Below, piece by piece: positions 26,635-36,501 of a stretch of 64,000 bases of DNA. The notes under the pieces were generated by a model. That model worked only from the letters and a program-made list of their open reading frames with translations. It was not told the origin of the DNA and ran no database searches. The stretch lies in contig CAKQEA010000005.1 in NCBI GenBank assembly GCA_934229785.1, positions 1-64,000 on the forward strand, given 5' to 3'. The DNA is from an uncultured Anaeroplasmataceae bacterium. GTDB lineage: Bacteria > Bacillota_I > Bacilli_A > Acholeplasmatales > Anaeroplasmataceae. Numbering within the stretch: position 1 is the stretch's first letter; each line of letters starts with the position of its first letter. The translations under genes and the position numbers were made by a program.

Positions 26635-27503
26635 CCAACCTTATTTGTTTTTAGATTAACCTCATCCTTAAAAGCCTTAAAAACTAAAGCTGTAACCTCA
26701 GAGTCATTAAATGCATCATGTATTTGAATATCTTGATTATCATAATATATTTTATATAGTTTAAATAGGCCAGGATCATTTCTTAAATCATAGTAGTTTT
26801 TTATTAATTGACATAAATTAATGAAACGAGTCTTGTAACTTAAGGATGGTTTATCATTAATAGTATATGAATCATTTAAAACAATTATGTCATTTTTACC
26901 ATAAACAAGAATAACAGGTTTATAAATATCTAAAGCCTCAGAGAATTCCTCATAAAATTCATCATATGAAATGGCATTAGCTTCAAATTCAAAGGAATCT
27001 AGCTTTAAAAAATCTTCTGCCCTCTTACTAAGCTTGGGTTGAAGTTTTGGCTTTATATATTTACTATATCTTGTAATCTCTTCACCCTCACCATTAATTA
27101 TCATATAACCAGCTTGAATTATTTCAGCCTTAAAGCCTTTTCCCTTAAAATTATAACTCGGCATAGTCATTTCAAGGTCTAAAACCATTATATTTCCTAA
27201 TGATTTTAAAAAATTTGAAAGCGAAGTATTTAGCATTTTTTTATCATAATAAATAATTTTATTGTATTTATCAATCGAAGAAATCTTGTAAACAAAGGAA
27301 ACAACAAAAGCTTCTTTCTTTCCTTTAATTATTTTATGATTTTCATCATATTCAATTTCAACCCAATTTCCAACGTATAAATACCTTTTGAAAAGATTCA
27401 TTTGACTATTTTGAAAATAATAAAATTGAATCTTTTTATTAATTAATATGCCAACAAGCTTATTTTTAATATCAATAGTATGAATTCTTCCACTTATTTT
27501 CAT
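26610..27503 (-). CDS. DEDD-family 3'-5' exonuclease with an N-terminal extra domain
   Basis: A 297-residue protein. Residues 1-90 form a beta-rich N-terminal domain. The exonuclease fold follows with MVLDLEMTMPS (the DxE motif) near residue 107, a central region and HDAFNDSEVTALVF near 263 (the H/D ...D motif), as in DnaQ/RNase T-like enzymes of the KapD type. DNA or RNA as substrate is undecided. GGAGA precedes the ATG. The downstream MurI-like gene overlaps its 3' end. Confidence 0.75.
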   Translation of the reverse strand: MKISGRIHTIDIKNKLVGILINKKIQFYYFQNSQMNLFKRYLYVGNWVEIEYDENHKIIKGKKEAFVVSFVYKISSIDKYNKIIYYDKKMLNTSLSNFLKSLGNIMVLDLEMTMPSYNFKGKGFKAEIIQAGYMIINGEGEEITRYSKYIKPKLQPKLSKRAEDFLKLDSFEFEANAISYDEFYEEFSEALDIYKPVILVYGKNDIIVLNDSYTINDKPSLSYKTRFINLCQLIKNYYDLRNDPGLFKLYKIYYDNQDIQIHDAFNDSEVTALVFKAFKDEVNLKTNKVGCIRKELE

Positions 27504-27519
27504 TATAGTCTCCTTTCAA

Positions 27520-28140
27520 TTACTTTTTTATAGAAATAGAAACTCCATCACCTATTTCAAAAATAGATGTTTTATAGTTTGGATTTTCAAGTAAAGCCTT
27601 ATGAAAACTTTTAAGCTTTCTTATAAGTCCTCTAACTGCACGTGATTGCTCCTGATAAGCCTCGTCATTTTCTACAAGTCCATGAAATAGCATATTATCA
27701 CAAACAACAATACCATTTTTAGACAAAAGCGGTGTATACAAGTCAAAAAACTTAGTATATTGTGCTTTAGCTGCATCAATAAATATTAAATCAAATTCAT
27801 TATTCTTAACTAAATCAAAAGACTCTAACGCATCATTAAAAATTAAATGAATTTTATCATCTAAATTTGCTAAAGAAATATTTTTTAAGGCTTCATTATA
27901 CATATCAATGTTTCTTTCAATTGTATAAACCTCACTACCACAAACTCTAGCCATTCTTATTGCTGAATAGCCAATCGCAGTACCAATTTCTAAAATCTTT
28001 TTAGGCTTTGAAATAGCAATTACACACTCAAGTAATGCAAGTCCAGAATCAATAATAATTGGAACATGATTAATTTTAGCATATTCCTTTAGCTTAAAAT
28101 CCAAATCATTAAACTCAAGGTTTAATAAATTATCTTCCAC
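27520..28140 (-). CDS. SAM-dependent O-methyltransferase (YrrM type)
   Basis: About 206 residues. The SAM-binding motif ILEIGTAIGYSAIRMA, FDLIFIDAAKAQY and GIVVCDNMLFHG match the class I O-methyltransferase family that includes YrrM (TrmR), which methylates 5-hydroxyuridine in tRNA anticodons. The frame is open further upstream but there it runs through the cysteine-rich tail of the DUF1292 gene in another frame. I therefore place the start at the GTG at 28140 (VEDNLLNLEF); GTG at 28149 is the alternative. It follows alaS, ruvX and the DUF1292 gene, the usual Firmicutes order. Confidence 0.85.
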   Translation of the reverse strand: MEDNLLNLEFNDLDFKLKEYAKINHVPIIIDSGLALLECVIAISKPKKILEIGTAIGYSAIRMARVCGSEVYTIERNIDMYNEALKNISLANLDDKIHLIFNDALESFDLVKNNEFDLIFIDAAKAQYTKFFDLYTPLLSKNGIVVCDNMLFHGLVENDEAYQEQSRAVRGLIRKLKSFHKALLENPNYKTSIFEIGDGVSISIKK

Positions 28141-28462
28141 ATTCTCCACTGCATCCACCACAGCCACCTCCGCATGAATCACATGATCCACCGCATGAGC
28201 ATTCTTCATCATCCATTTCTTGATTTGCATAGTCATTTAACAAGCCTTCTAGCATTGCCCATTCATCTTCTGTAGTAATTTGATCTAAGCGTCCAGCTCC
28301 ATTATCCTCAGGATAATAGATGGCAGCAGAAACCTCTTCTGTTTCTCTTACTTGAAAAACTACATAGTCCTTATTTGTTTTTTCATAATGATATGTAAAT
28401 AAAATATCACATAAAATCTCTGTTCCATCATCATTTACTAATGTTAAAGTACGATCTGTCAT
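28130..28462 (-). CDS. DUF1292 (YrzB-like) protein with a cysteine/glycine-rich tail
   Basis: A 110-residue acidic protein. The start ATG at 28462 follows GGAGG. Residues 1-85 are the DUF1292 domain (LTLVNDDGTEILCDILFTYH...YVVFQ) found in the alaS-yrrK-yrzB operon of Firmicutes; its function is unknown. Residues 88-110 form a tail with seven cysteines in CxCGG and CGGC repeats, suggestive of metal or redox binding. The last 11 bases overlap the start of the methyltransferase gene. Confidence 0.85.
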   Translation of the reverse strand: MTDRTLTLVNDDGTEILCDILFTYHYEKTNKDYVVFQVRETEEVSAAIYYPEDNGAGRLDQITTEDEWAMLEGLLNDYANQEMDDEECSCGGSCDSCGGGCGGCSGECGR

Positions 28463-28474
28463 AATATCCTCCAA

Positions 28475-28894
28475 TTAAAATGAAATTTTGTCTAGGTAAT
28501 TTTGTAAAATAACCACTGCAGCCATTTCATCCTTTTTTTCTTTTCTATCTTTTCTGCGAACATTTCCAGAAATCATGGCCTTATCTACAATAACAGTAGT
28601 TAAGCGTTCATCCTGTAATATAACCTTTATATCTGACTGAGCTTCAATTTTTTGTTTAAAATCCTCTGAAATATGAGCACGGATACCAGCATCACCATTC
28701 ATATGCTTTGGATAGCCTAAAACAACAGTTTTAACACGCTCTTTATTACATAAATCAATTGTGTATTTAACTGCAAGATCATATCTATCATCTTGAAATC
28801 TAAATGTTTCAACACTTCTTGCAAGCATCCCAAGTTCATCAGAGATAGCCACACCTAAAGTGCGGCTTCCCAAATCAAGTCCAATATATTTCAT
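28475..28894 (-). CDS. ruvX: YqgF/RuvX family putative pre-16S rRNA nuclease
   Basis: A 139-residue RNase H-fold protein (GLDLGSRTLGVAISDELG at residues 4-21, VVLGYPKHMNG near 60, DERLTTV near 100). YqgF was proposed as a Holliday-junction resolvase and is implicated in 16S rRNA 5' end maturation. Its ATG shares one base with the alaS stop codon (TAATG), so it is translated by coupling. The IreB-like gene usually found between alaS and yrrK is absent here. Confidence 0.93.
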   Translation of the reverse strand: MKYIGLDLGSRTLGVAISDELGMLARSVETFRFQDDRYDLAVKYTIDLCNKERVKTVVLGYPKHMNGDAGIRAHISEDFKQKIEAQSDIKVILQDERLTTVIVDKAMISGNVRRKDRKEKKDEMAAVVILQNYLDKISF

Positions 28895-31506
28895 TATTTT
28901 AGTATTTCCTTAACACTATTTAATGCTTCCTCAGTCTTTGAAGCATCCTTACCGCCGGCTTGAGCAAGGTCTTTCTTACCTCCACCACCACCACCAGTAA
29001 TCTTAGTTGCAAGCTTTACAATTTGACATGCATCATATTCGCCCTTTGCTGCACATACAAATGTAACCTTATTTGTATCCTTAGATGCAAGAAGTACAAC
29101 ATCTAGGTTTTTATTATTTCTTAAAGCACAAGCCATATCCTTTAATAAATTAGTATCAATTGGATTTAAAATAGCAAAAAGCTTATTATTATCAATATTT
29201 TTATCAAATTGGCCTAAATTTGATAAAGCATTTTGGCTCTTCTTAGCAGCAATTTCCTTTTCTAAATCCTTTAATGCACTTTGAGCCTTAACAACCTCTT
29301 GGCGTAATGCTAAAATATAACGATAACCAAATTCGGTTAATTCACAAGAATTATAATTATATTTAACATCGATTCCCTCATTTTTAGCCTTTGTAACTAA
29401 ATCATTAGCCTTAGAGATAGTTGCGTTTAATGTATCATAAATATTAGAAACATTTTCCTTTAGAATCTTCATCGCATCTTCGCTTGTTGAAGCTGTAATA
29501 CGGAAAATACCTGAGCCAATTGATTCAAATGAATAAATAGCAAATTTAGAAATTTCACTAGTATTATCAACATGTGTACCAGCACAAAATTCCTTTGATA
29601 CACCCATATCAACAACTCTAACCTTAGCACCATACTTTTCACTAAATAATGCCATAGCTCCAAGCTTTTTAGCTTCTTCAATTGCTAAAATCTTTGTTTC
29701 AACAGGATGAGCCTCATTAATATATTGATTAACTAAATCCTCAACCTTAATTAATTCTTCATCAGTTAATGATTGATAATTATTGAAATCAAAACGACAA
29801 TATTCACTACAAACCTGTGAGCCTTGTTGATGAACATGGCTTCCTAAAACATTCTGCAAGGCAGCTTGAAGTAAATGACAGCTTGAATGATTTTTTCTTG
29901 TTAAATTTCTATTTTCCTTATCAACAACTGCAAATACAATATCTCCTACCTTAAATGGATTTGTTTTTAAAATATGTAAATGCTGACCATTAGGCATCTT
30001 TACAACATCAATAACTTCAATTCCATCTAATGTGCCCTTATCACACAATTGACCACCTGAGAATGCATAGAAAGGTGTTTCATCTAGAACAACGGCATTA
30101 TCAAATACAGCTATAACCTTTGACTTTTGATTTGTGCAATTATAGCCAGAAAATCTTGATTCCTCTTTAAATTTTAAGAAGGCCTCATTTTGTCCATTCA
30201 TTGAATTTTCTTCCTTACGAGCATCTCTTGAACGCTTCTTTTGCTCTAAAAGTTTTGCCTTAAAGCCTTCCTCATCAACTGTTAAGCCCTTTTCCTGTGC
30301 ATATTCAATCGTAAGTTCAACAGGAAATCCATATGTATCATATAACAAGAATGCATCTTCACCTGAAATAACCTTATCAGTTTTAGAAGCAATTAACAAA
30401 AATCTCTTTTCACCATCAGCTAAAGTTTTTAAAAATTGAGTTTCCTCTGCAGTTATAATTTGCTTAACAATATCCTTTTTATCATGTAAATATGGATAAT
30501 AAGGATCCATAATTTGAATTACAACATCAACAAGCAAAGCCATAAATGGTTTATTAATTCCAATTGATTTAGCATACTTTGATGCTCTACGCAATACTCT
30601 ACGTAATACGTATCCTCTTCCTTCATTTGATAGGGTTGCACCATCAGCAACAGCAAATGTTACAGTACGAACATGATCAGCGATAACCTTAAATGCCATC
30701 TGACCAGTATATTTAACATTACTAATCTCTTCAGTCTTTTTAATTATTGGCATAAATAAATCTGTATCATAATTTGTATCTACACCCTGCATAACACAGC
30801 ATAATCTTTCAAGACCACAGCCAGTATCAATATTTTTTGAAGGAAGCTCCTTATAATCTTCACGAGCAACACCCTCTTTTGAATTATATTGAGAAAATAC
30901 AATATTCCAAATCTCAATGAAACGATCATTTTCAATGTCCTTCTCAATTAATTCCTTGCCACGCTTATCATACTTTTCGCCACGATCATAAAACATTTCT
31001 GTATCAGGACCACATGGACCCTCACCAATTTCCCAGAAATTACTATCAAGAGGAATAAGATGATCCTCACTTACACCATTATCCATCCAGCTTTTTTTAG
31101 CATCAAGATCCTTTGTATAGTATGTGATATAAATCTTATTTTTATCAAAGCCAAACCACTTTTCATCAAATAATAATTCAACAGCAAAGCCAATTGCCTC
31201 TTTTTTAAAATAATCACCAATTGAGAAATTACCAAGCATTTCAAAGAAAGTATGATGTCTTGCAGTTTTACCAACATTTTCAATATCATTAGTACGAATA
31301 CATTTTTGAGCATTTGTAATTCTAGGATTTTGAGGAACCATAGAACCATCAAAATATTTTTTTAATGGGGAAACTCCGGCATTTGTCCATAATAAAGTTG
31401 GATCATTTGCAGGAATAAGGGATGCTGAAGGCTCAACATTATGTCCCTTTGATTTAAAGAAATCTAACCACATTTGGCGGATTTCACTTGAAGTCATATT
31501 CTTCAT
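28894..31506 (-). CDS. alaS: Alanyl-tRNA synthetase
   Basis: An 870-residue class II synthetase that charges and edits tRNA-Ala. The N-terminal catalytic core (MTSSEIRQMWLDFFKSKGH), the editing-domain zinc ligands HSSCH and CAGTH, and the C-terminal DHHA1 domain with the glycine stretch GGGGGGKKDLAQAGG are complete. GGAGG precedes the ATG. A good promoter lies 50 bases upstream, and no T-box leader is present. It is the first gene of the alaS-ruvX-DUF1292-methyltransferase operon, possibly continuing into the exonuclease and murI-like genes. Confidence 0.97.
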   Translation of the reverse strand: MKNMTSSEIRQMWLDFFKSKGHNVEPSASLIPANDPTLLWTNAGVSPLKKYFDGSMVPQNPRITNAQKCIRTNDIENVGKTARHHTFFEMLGNFSIGDYFKKEAIGFAVELLFDEKWFGFDKNKIYITYYTKDLDAKKSWMDNGVSEDHLIPLDSNFWEIGEGPCGPDTEMFYDRGEKYDKRGKELIEKDIENDRFIEIWNIVFSQYNSKEGVAREDYKELPSKNIDTGCGLERLCCVMQGVDTNYDTDLFMPIIKKTEEISNVKYTGQMAFKVIADHVRTVTFAVADGATLSNEGRGYVLRRVLRRASKYAKSIGINKPFMALLVDVVIQIMDPYYPYLHDKKDIVKQIITAEETQFLKTLADGEKRFLLIASKTDKVISGEDAFLLYDTYGFPVELTIEYAQEKGLTVDEEGFKAKLLEQKKRSRDARKEENSMNGQNEAFLKFKEESRFSGYNCTNQKSKVIAVFDNAVVLDETPFYAFSGGQLCDKGTLDGIEVIDVVKMPNGQHLHILKTNPFKVGDIVFAVVDKENRNLTRKNHSSCHLLQAALQNVLGSHVHQQGSQVCSEYCRFDFNNYQSLTDEELIKVEDLVNQYINEAHPVETKILAIEEAKKLGAMALFSEKYGAKVRVVDMGVSKEFCAGTHVDNTSEISKFAIYSFESIGSGIFRITASTSEDAMKILKENVSNIYDTLNATISKANDLVTKAKNEGIDVKYNYNSCELTEFGYRYILALRQEVVKAQSALKDLEKEIAAKKSQNALSNLGQFDKNIDNNKLFAILNPIDTNLLKDMACALRNNKNLDVVLLASKDTNKVTFVCAAKGEYDACQIVKLATKITGGGGGGKKDLAQAGGKDASKTEEALNSVKEILK

Positions 31507-31520
31507 ATTATCTAACCTCC

Positions 31521-31584
31521 ATATAGCATATAGCTATATACTCTATAACATTAGAATTTTACCAAATTTTCATATCAATTACAA
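31521..31584 (-). promoter_or_regulatory. alaS promoter and leader hairpin
   Basis: On the minus strand: TTGTAA (31579-31584), 17 bases, TAAAAT (31556-31561). In the short leader, ATATAGC-TATAT-GCTATAT (31521-31539) ends directly at the GGAGG of alaS and could hide it. Confidence 0.55.
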
Positions 31585-31757
31585 GTTAAAAACCAAAATC
31601 GCTATTTTTTTTACCAAAAAGAAGATTTTTTTCTAAAAAATAATATTTTTTTCGACTTAAAGTCTTGCTTTTAACTTTAAAAAATATAATTTTAATAAGT
31701 TAGTTTATAATTATTTACTTAATAAAAATAATAGGCTAAAATGATTTTGGTGATTAT

Positions 31758-31997
31758 ATGATAGCTTATTTAGAATTCTGTAAAAAAATCAAAATTGAAC
31801 GAGAAAAAAGGTTTTTAACTCAAAAAGAAATTGCTTATAAAATACCAATTTCAATCTATAAATACTCAAGAATTGAAAATGGAATATGTGAACCAAGCTT
31901 TTTTGTCTTACAACGTCTTTGCGATATTTTTGAATTAGATTTCAATACCATTTGTCAAATAAAAAAGCCAACCAAACATTTAAAAACATTCGATTAG
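31758..31997 (+). CDS. Small XRE-type helix-turn-helix regulator
   Basis: A 79-residue protein almost entirely made of a Cro/CI-type HTH domain: EREKRFLTQKEIAYKIPIS (helices 1-2), then IYKYSRIENGICEPSFFVLQ (recognition helix and beyond) and a closing FELDF segment. GGTGAT precedes the ATG. It lies alone between alaS and recD2, divergent from alaS. The target is unknown; the alaS intergenic region is one possibility. Confidence 0.8.
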   Translation: MIAYLEFCKKIKIEREKRFLTQKEIAYKIPISIYKYSRIENGICEPSFFVLQRLCDIFELDFNTICQIKKPTKHLKTFD

Positions 31998-32007
31998 CTT
32001 TTATACT

Positions 32008-32151
32008 TTAATTTTTCATTTTTTTAAAAAATTGATTTAACCCCATTTTAGAGTTACAGCTACTATTTCCATTTGAACAAGCATTAGACATACAGCCACT
32101 CATAACATAGCCAATTGCCATACCTGCCATAAGGATTAACATTTTTTTCAT
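32008..32151 (-). CDS. 47-residue cysteine-containing membrane peptide
   Basis: The start ATG at 32151 lies behind GGTGATATA, a better choice than the longer frame to 32259 that has no ribosome site and overlaps recD2. MKKMLILMAGMAIGYVMSG is a single membrane helix or uncleaved signal, followed by a short loop with three cysteines (CMSNAC...SSC) and a basic C-terminal amphipathic end (NQFFKKMKN). The function is unknown. It is convergent with the small HTH gene. Confidence 0.55.
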   Translation of the reverse strand: MKKMLILMAGMAIGYVMSGCMSNACSNGNSSCNSKMGLNQFFKKMKN

Positions 32152-32218
32152 TATATCACCATATATATTATGGTCATTATTATAATTAATATTATTCCAA
32201 AAAGTGGTAAATAATTTA

Positions 32219-34504
32219 TTACTCCATAAAACTATAAGGTGTAATTCCATCCATATCATATTCTCCTAAGGTATCAAATGGTATTGTAGGATCAAATATT
32301 TTATTATCTACTAATACATTATTTGAAGAATTAAGATATTGATACAATGAAGTCTGCCTTTGATAGTCTCTTTGATGAATTGCGTTTTCTAAAGCCTCAA
32401 GCTTACCTAAAAAAATAAGCTTCTTCTTAGCACGCGTTACACCTGTATACATTATTCTTTTCTTCAACATTATTTGATAGCTTGAAGAAATTGGCATAAT
32501 AACATTTTCAAATTCACTACCTTGAGATTTATGAATTGAAATAGCATAGGCTAGCTTTAAATTATCAATAAGTGAAGAACTATAGGTAACAATTCTTCCA
32601 TCAAAATCAATTAACAAGGAATCCTTATTATCAATTTTAACAATATCTACAATTTTACCTATATCGCCATTCATTATATCAAGTTCACTATCATTTTTAA
32701 GCTGTAAAACCTTATCATTTTTCTTAAATAATACATTTTCTCTTTTTAAAATTTTTTCCGTTTCAGGATTATATCTTTCTTGAATAGCCTTATTAATCGC
32801 ATCAATTCCACAAACCCCAGCATACATAGGAGCAAGTATTTGAATCTTCGAATATAAATCTCCACCCTTTTGAAGATAATTATCCATTATTTTAAATATT
32901 CCATTTATAATATCCTTTGTATCAAAATTATAATAAAAAACCTCTTTTTTTTCAGAAAAAATATTATATGAAATACTTTCATTTAAAATCATGTGAGAAA
33001 GCTTAATTATATTTGAGTCATTAGCTTGTCTCATTATTTGATTTAGTGTTGTCACCTTAAAAATATTTGAGGCAATTAAATCAGCCAAAACATTACCAGG
33101 TCCAACCGATGGTAATTGATTTACATCCCCTACTAATATTACTCTTGCAGTATTAGAAATAGCTTTAAATAGGCTAGATGCTAATTCAACATCCATCATT
33201 GATGATTCATCTATGATTATTAGACTATATGGCATAGTTGATAGCTCATTATATAAAAATTTATTTGACTCAGGAGAATATCCTAACGCTTTATGAATTG
33301 TTGATGCTTTAAAATTAGTTGTTTCAGTCATTCTTTTACTAGCTCTACCTGTAGGGGCAGCAAGCAAAACTAATGCTGACATATCATCATCTGTTATAGC
33401 TAAATCGTTTAATTTAGCATAAATATTTAATATTCCATTTAAGATTGTAGATTTACCTGTACCTGGTCCTCCGGTGATAATTGATAGCTTGTTAGTTAAA
33501 GCATTAAAGATTGCTTCTCTTTGAAGGGGAGTATATTTTATCTCAAATAAAGCTTCAACCTCATCAATACATCTTTTTACCTTATCTTCATTAAAGCTTT
33601 TTGTTTTGGCTTTACTCATTTTTAATATTTTTTCAGCACATTTTAATTCAGCCTGCTGAAGGTGTGGTTCAAAAACTCTCTGTCCTTCAACATAAACCTT
33701 CTTTTTTGTAACTAAATCATCGAAAGATGCTTGATAATCTAAATCTGAAATTTCTATATTATTATTTAATAATGTCTTACTAGAATTAAAAAGCTGTTCT
33801 AATGTTAAATAAGTAAAGCCCTGTTGGTAACAAACAGTATTTAATGTATACAAAATCGAAGCACTAACTCTTCTAATATCATTTAATTTAAAGCCTAAAT
33901 TTAAAGCTAAATTATCGCATTTTTTAAAGCCAAAGCCCTCAACCTCACTAATTAAACAATAGGGATCATCCTCTATCTTATTTGCTGCCTTATCTTGATA
34001 AGCATCATATAGTTTTTGAATCATCTTAGGAGTTAATCCAAAGCTATATAGTTTAATAAAAACCTGTTCTGAGGCATAATTATCCTTTAAGGTTGAAACA
34101 ATAGTTTCCTTCTTCTTTTTAGTAATTCCATAAACCTTATCTAATGAATCAGGATATTTTAAAATTGTATTAATACAATCAAGACCTAATTCATCAACTA
34201 TATAGGTTGCTAATCTCTGACCTATACCAAAGAACTTATCACTTGATAGATAAGAGATTAAGCCATTTCTAGTAAAACTCTTACTTTTAGAATAAGAAGA
34301 TACAAAAAATTGTTCACCATATTTAGGATGATTTTTCATTTCACCAACAAATTCATAGTCAAGTCCATCCTCTAGCACCGGAAATGAACCAACAATAATT
34401 ACTTCATCATCATCATTTGTGATAAGTCTACATACCTTATATAAGGAATCTGTACTTGTATATATGTAATTGGCAATATGACCAACAAGTACCTCTTTAG
34501 CCAT
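32219..34504 (-). CDS. recD2: SF1B DNA helicase RecD2
   Basis: A 761-residue 5'-3' helicase of the RecD2/TraA type that works in replication-fork and mismatch repair without RecBC. An N-terminal OB/HhH region (EVEGFGFKKCDNLALNLGF at about 187-205) precedes the helicase core: Walker A GGPGTGKST at 345-353, IIDESSMMD, QLPSVGPGN and the UvrD-like C-terminal SIHKSQGSEF. Its ATG shares one base with the mnmA stop codon, so the two are coupled. Confidence 0.94.
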   Translation of the reverse strand: MAKEVLVGHIANYIYTSTDSLYKVCRLITNDDDEVIIVGSFPVLEDGLDYEFVGEMKNHPKYGEQFFVSSYSKSKSFTRNGLISYLSSDKFFGIGQRLATYIVDELGLDCINTILKYPDSLDKVYGITKKKKETIVSTLKDNYASEQVFIKLYSFGLTPKMIQKLYDAYQDKAANKIEDDPYCLISEVEGFGFKKCDNLALNLGFKLNDIRRVSASILYTLNTVCYQQGFTYLTLEQLFNSSKTLLNNNIEISDLDYQASFDDLVTKKKVYVEGQRVFEPHLQQAELKCAEKILKMSKAKTKSFNEDKVKRCIDEVEALFEIKYTPLQREAIFNALTNKLSIITGGPGTGKSTILNGILNIYAKLNDLAITDDDMSALVLLAAPTGRASKRMTETTNFKASTIHKALGYSPESNKFLYNELSTMPYSLIIIDESSMMDVELASSLFKAISNTARVILVGDVNQLPSVGPGNVLADLIASNIFKVTTLNQIMRQANDSNIIKLSHMILNESISYNIFSEKKEVFYYNFDTKDIINGIFKIMDNYLQKGGDLYSKIQILAPMYAGVCGIDAINKAIQERYNPETEKILKRENVLFKKNDKVLQLKNDSELDIMNGDIGKIVDIVKIDNKDSLLIDFDGRIVTYSSSLIDNLKLAYAISIHKSQGSEFENVIMPISSSYQIMLKKRIMYTGVTRAKKKLIFLGKLEALENAIHQRDYQRQTSLYQYLNSSNNVLVDNKIFDPTIPFDTLGEYDMDGITPYSFME

Positions 34505-35631
34505 TAATACATTCTTCTTTCATCATTAAAATAAACTTCATCAATAATAGCACCACCAAGACAAACCTCACCATCATATAAAACAACAGCCTGTCCTGGA
34601 GTAACAGCTCTTACTCCAATCGGGTATAAAACCTCAATTTTATTATCAGGAAGCTTTTTAATAGTAACAGGATTATCATTTTGACGATATCTAAATTTTG
34701 CAGTGTAAGGATGATCATCAAGTGGGACATCACAAATCCAATTACACTCACTAGCTACACAGCGATTTGAAATTAAATAATTTGAGTCATGACCTTGACC
34801 AACAATTAATTCATTTTTTTCTAAATTTTTACCTACAACAAACCATGCTGCATTTTCAAATTCATTATTTCCGCCAATTCCAAGACCCTTTCTTTGGCCA
34901 ATTGTATAATACATTAACCCATCATGCTTACCGATAACCTCACCATCAAGAGTTACCATATTACCTGGCTTAGCTGGAAGATAATTTTTTAAAAATTGCT
35001 TAAAATTACGTTCACCAATGAAGCATATTCCTGTAGAATCCTTTTTATCAGCTGTATATAAATTAGCCTCATGAGCAATTTGGCGTACCTCAGGCTTAGT
35101 TAAATGTCCAATAGGAAATAGTGATTTACGAAGCTGAGCTTGACTTATCATACATAAAAAATAGGTTTGATCCTTATTAGAATCTACGCCTCTTAATAAA
35201 TAGCTCTTATCCTTATCATGGCGTACTCTTGCATAATGTCCCATTGCAATATAATCAGCACCTAAGGCACTAGCATGCTTCAAAAATGCATTAAATTTAA
35301 TATATTTGTTACACATTATATCTGGATTAGGTGTTCTTCCCTTTTTATACTCATTTAAAAAATAAGAGAAAACGGTATCCCAATATTCCTCAATAAAATC
35401 AATTCTATTTAATTTAACACCTAGCTCATCAGCAACTCTCTTAGCATCCTGAAAATCCTTTTCCTGAGGACAGACATCATCATTAATATCAGGATTTCCT
35501 AATATATCATTATTTGTTGCTGAATCCCAATTTCGCATAAACATTGCTTCAACATCTACCCCAGAATCCTTCAACAGCTTTAAAGCAACAGATGAATCTA
35601 CACCACCAGAAAGTCCTAAAATCACCTTCAT
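34504..35631 (-). CDS. mnmA: tRNA 2-thiouridine(34) synthase MnmA
   Basis: A 375-residue PP-loop enzyme that thiolates U34 of tRNA-Lys, -Glu and -Gln. The PP-loop GLSGGVDSSVAL at residues 5-16, the first catalytic cysteine in PNPDIMCNKYIKF near 100 and the second in STGICFIGER near 198 are intact. GGTGGTGAT precedes the ATG. It forms an operon with recD2, an arrangement common in Firmicutes. Confidence 0.96.
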   Translation of the reverse strand: MKVILGLSGGVDSSVALKLLKDSGVDVEAMFMRNWDSATNNDILGNPDINDDVCPQEKDFQDAKRVADELGVKLNRIDFIEEYWDTVFSYFLNEYKKGRTPNPDIMCNKYIKFNAFLKHASALGADYIAMGHYARVRHDKDKSYLLRGVDSNKDQTYFLCMISQAQLRKSLFPIGHLTKPEVRQIAHEANLYTADKKDSTGICFIGERNFKQFLKNYLPAKPGNMVTLDGEVIGKHDGLMYYTIGQRKGLGIGGNNEFENAAWFVVGKNLEKNELIVGQGHDSNYLISNRCVASECNWICDVPLDDHPYTAKFRYRQNDNPVTIKKLPDNKIEVLYPIGVRAVTPGQAVVLYDGEVCLGGAIIDEVYFNDERRMY

Positions 35632-35689
35632 AAAATCACCACCTAGATAAAATCACAACTATTGTATCATATTTTAAAAAAATAATCTA

Positions 35690-35718
35690 TTGAAAATAGC
35701 TATAATTCATTTTATAAT
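35690..35718 (+). promoter_or_regulatory. Promoter of the acyltransferase gene
   Basis: TTGAAA, 17 bases, TATAAT on the plus strand, 27 bases before the ATG at 35746, with GGTGAT as ribosome site. Confidence 0.6.
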
Positions 35719-35745
35719 AATACAATAGTAGGGTATGGTGATAAG

Positions 35746-36501
35746 ATGGAAAACAAACCAAATGAAGAAAATTTACATACATATGATAATGGTTTTCATC
35801 CCAAAAAAGTTGTTTTAAAGCCAGATTTCAAATTTTATCGTAAGGATTTTTGGTTTAAATTTAAAAGAAAACTAGCAATTTCATTTACAAAATTCTATTT
35901 GTTTTTCCCAAAACATTTTGCTTGGAATTTTAAAATAGTAGGACGTGAAAATATAAAAAATGCCCAAGGTACACTAATAATATGTAATCATGTTCATCAA
36001 TTTGATGTTATCTACATTTTAGCATCAAAGCTTGGAAAAAAATGCTATGCAACTGTATTGCAATCAAACCTAGGCTTTGGTTTAGTTTCAAAATACTTTG
36101 TTTTAGGTGGTGCTGTACCAATTCCAGAGGATGCGAAGCTTTTTAAAACCTTCAGCAAAGAAACAATTAATACCCTAAAAGAAAATTATTCAGTAATTGT
36201 TTGTGCTGAGGCGGCCTTAGTCCCATTTTGTGACCATGTTAGACCATTTTTACCAGGAGCATTTCATTTTGCATATCAAGCTGGTGTTAAAATTACTCCA
36301 GTTTTAACAACATTTCATAAGCCAAAGGGTATTTATAAGCTTTTAAGAAGAAATAAGCCTTGTCTAAAATTAAATATTCTTCCTCAATATGAAATAAAAG
36401 ATATGGGTAATAAAAAACTATCAATAGAAACAGCATGTAATGAATTACATGAAATAATGGCAAATTATTATAGTGAGCATTCTGATTATTTTAAGGACTA
36501 G
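35746..36501 (+). CDS. 1-acyl-sn-glycerol-3-phosphate acyltransferase-like protein
   Basis: A 251-residue protein of the PlsC family, which makes phosphatidic acid at the membrane. The HX4D motif is present as NHVHQFDV near residue 84, and GAVPIPEDAK follows. The usual FPEG motif is replaced by CAEAALVPF near residue 146, keeping only the glutamate, so substrate binding may differ from classical PlsC. It is a single gene between its own promoter and terminator. Confidence 0.82.
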   Translation: MENKPNEENLHTYDNGFHPKKVVLKPDFKFYRKDFWFKFKRKLAISFTKFYLFFPKHFAWNFKIVGRENIKNAQGTLIICNHVHQFDVIYILASKLGKKCYATVLQSNLGFGLVSKYFVLGGAVPIPEDAKLFKTFSKETINTLKENYSVIVCAEAALVPFCDHVRPFLPGAFHFAYQAGVKITPVLTTFHKPKGIYKLLRRNKPCLKLNILPQYEIKDMGNKKLSIETACNELHEIMANYYSEHSDYFKD

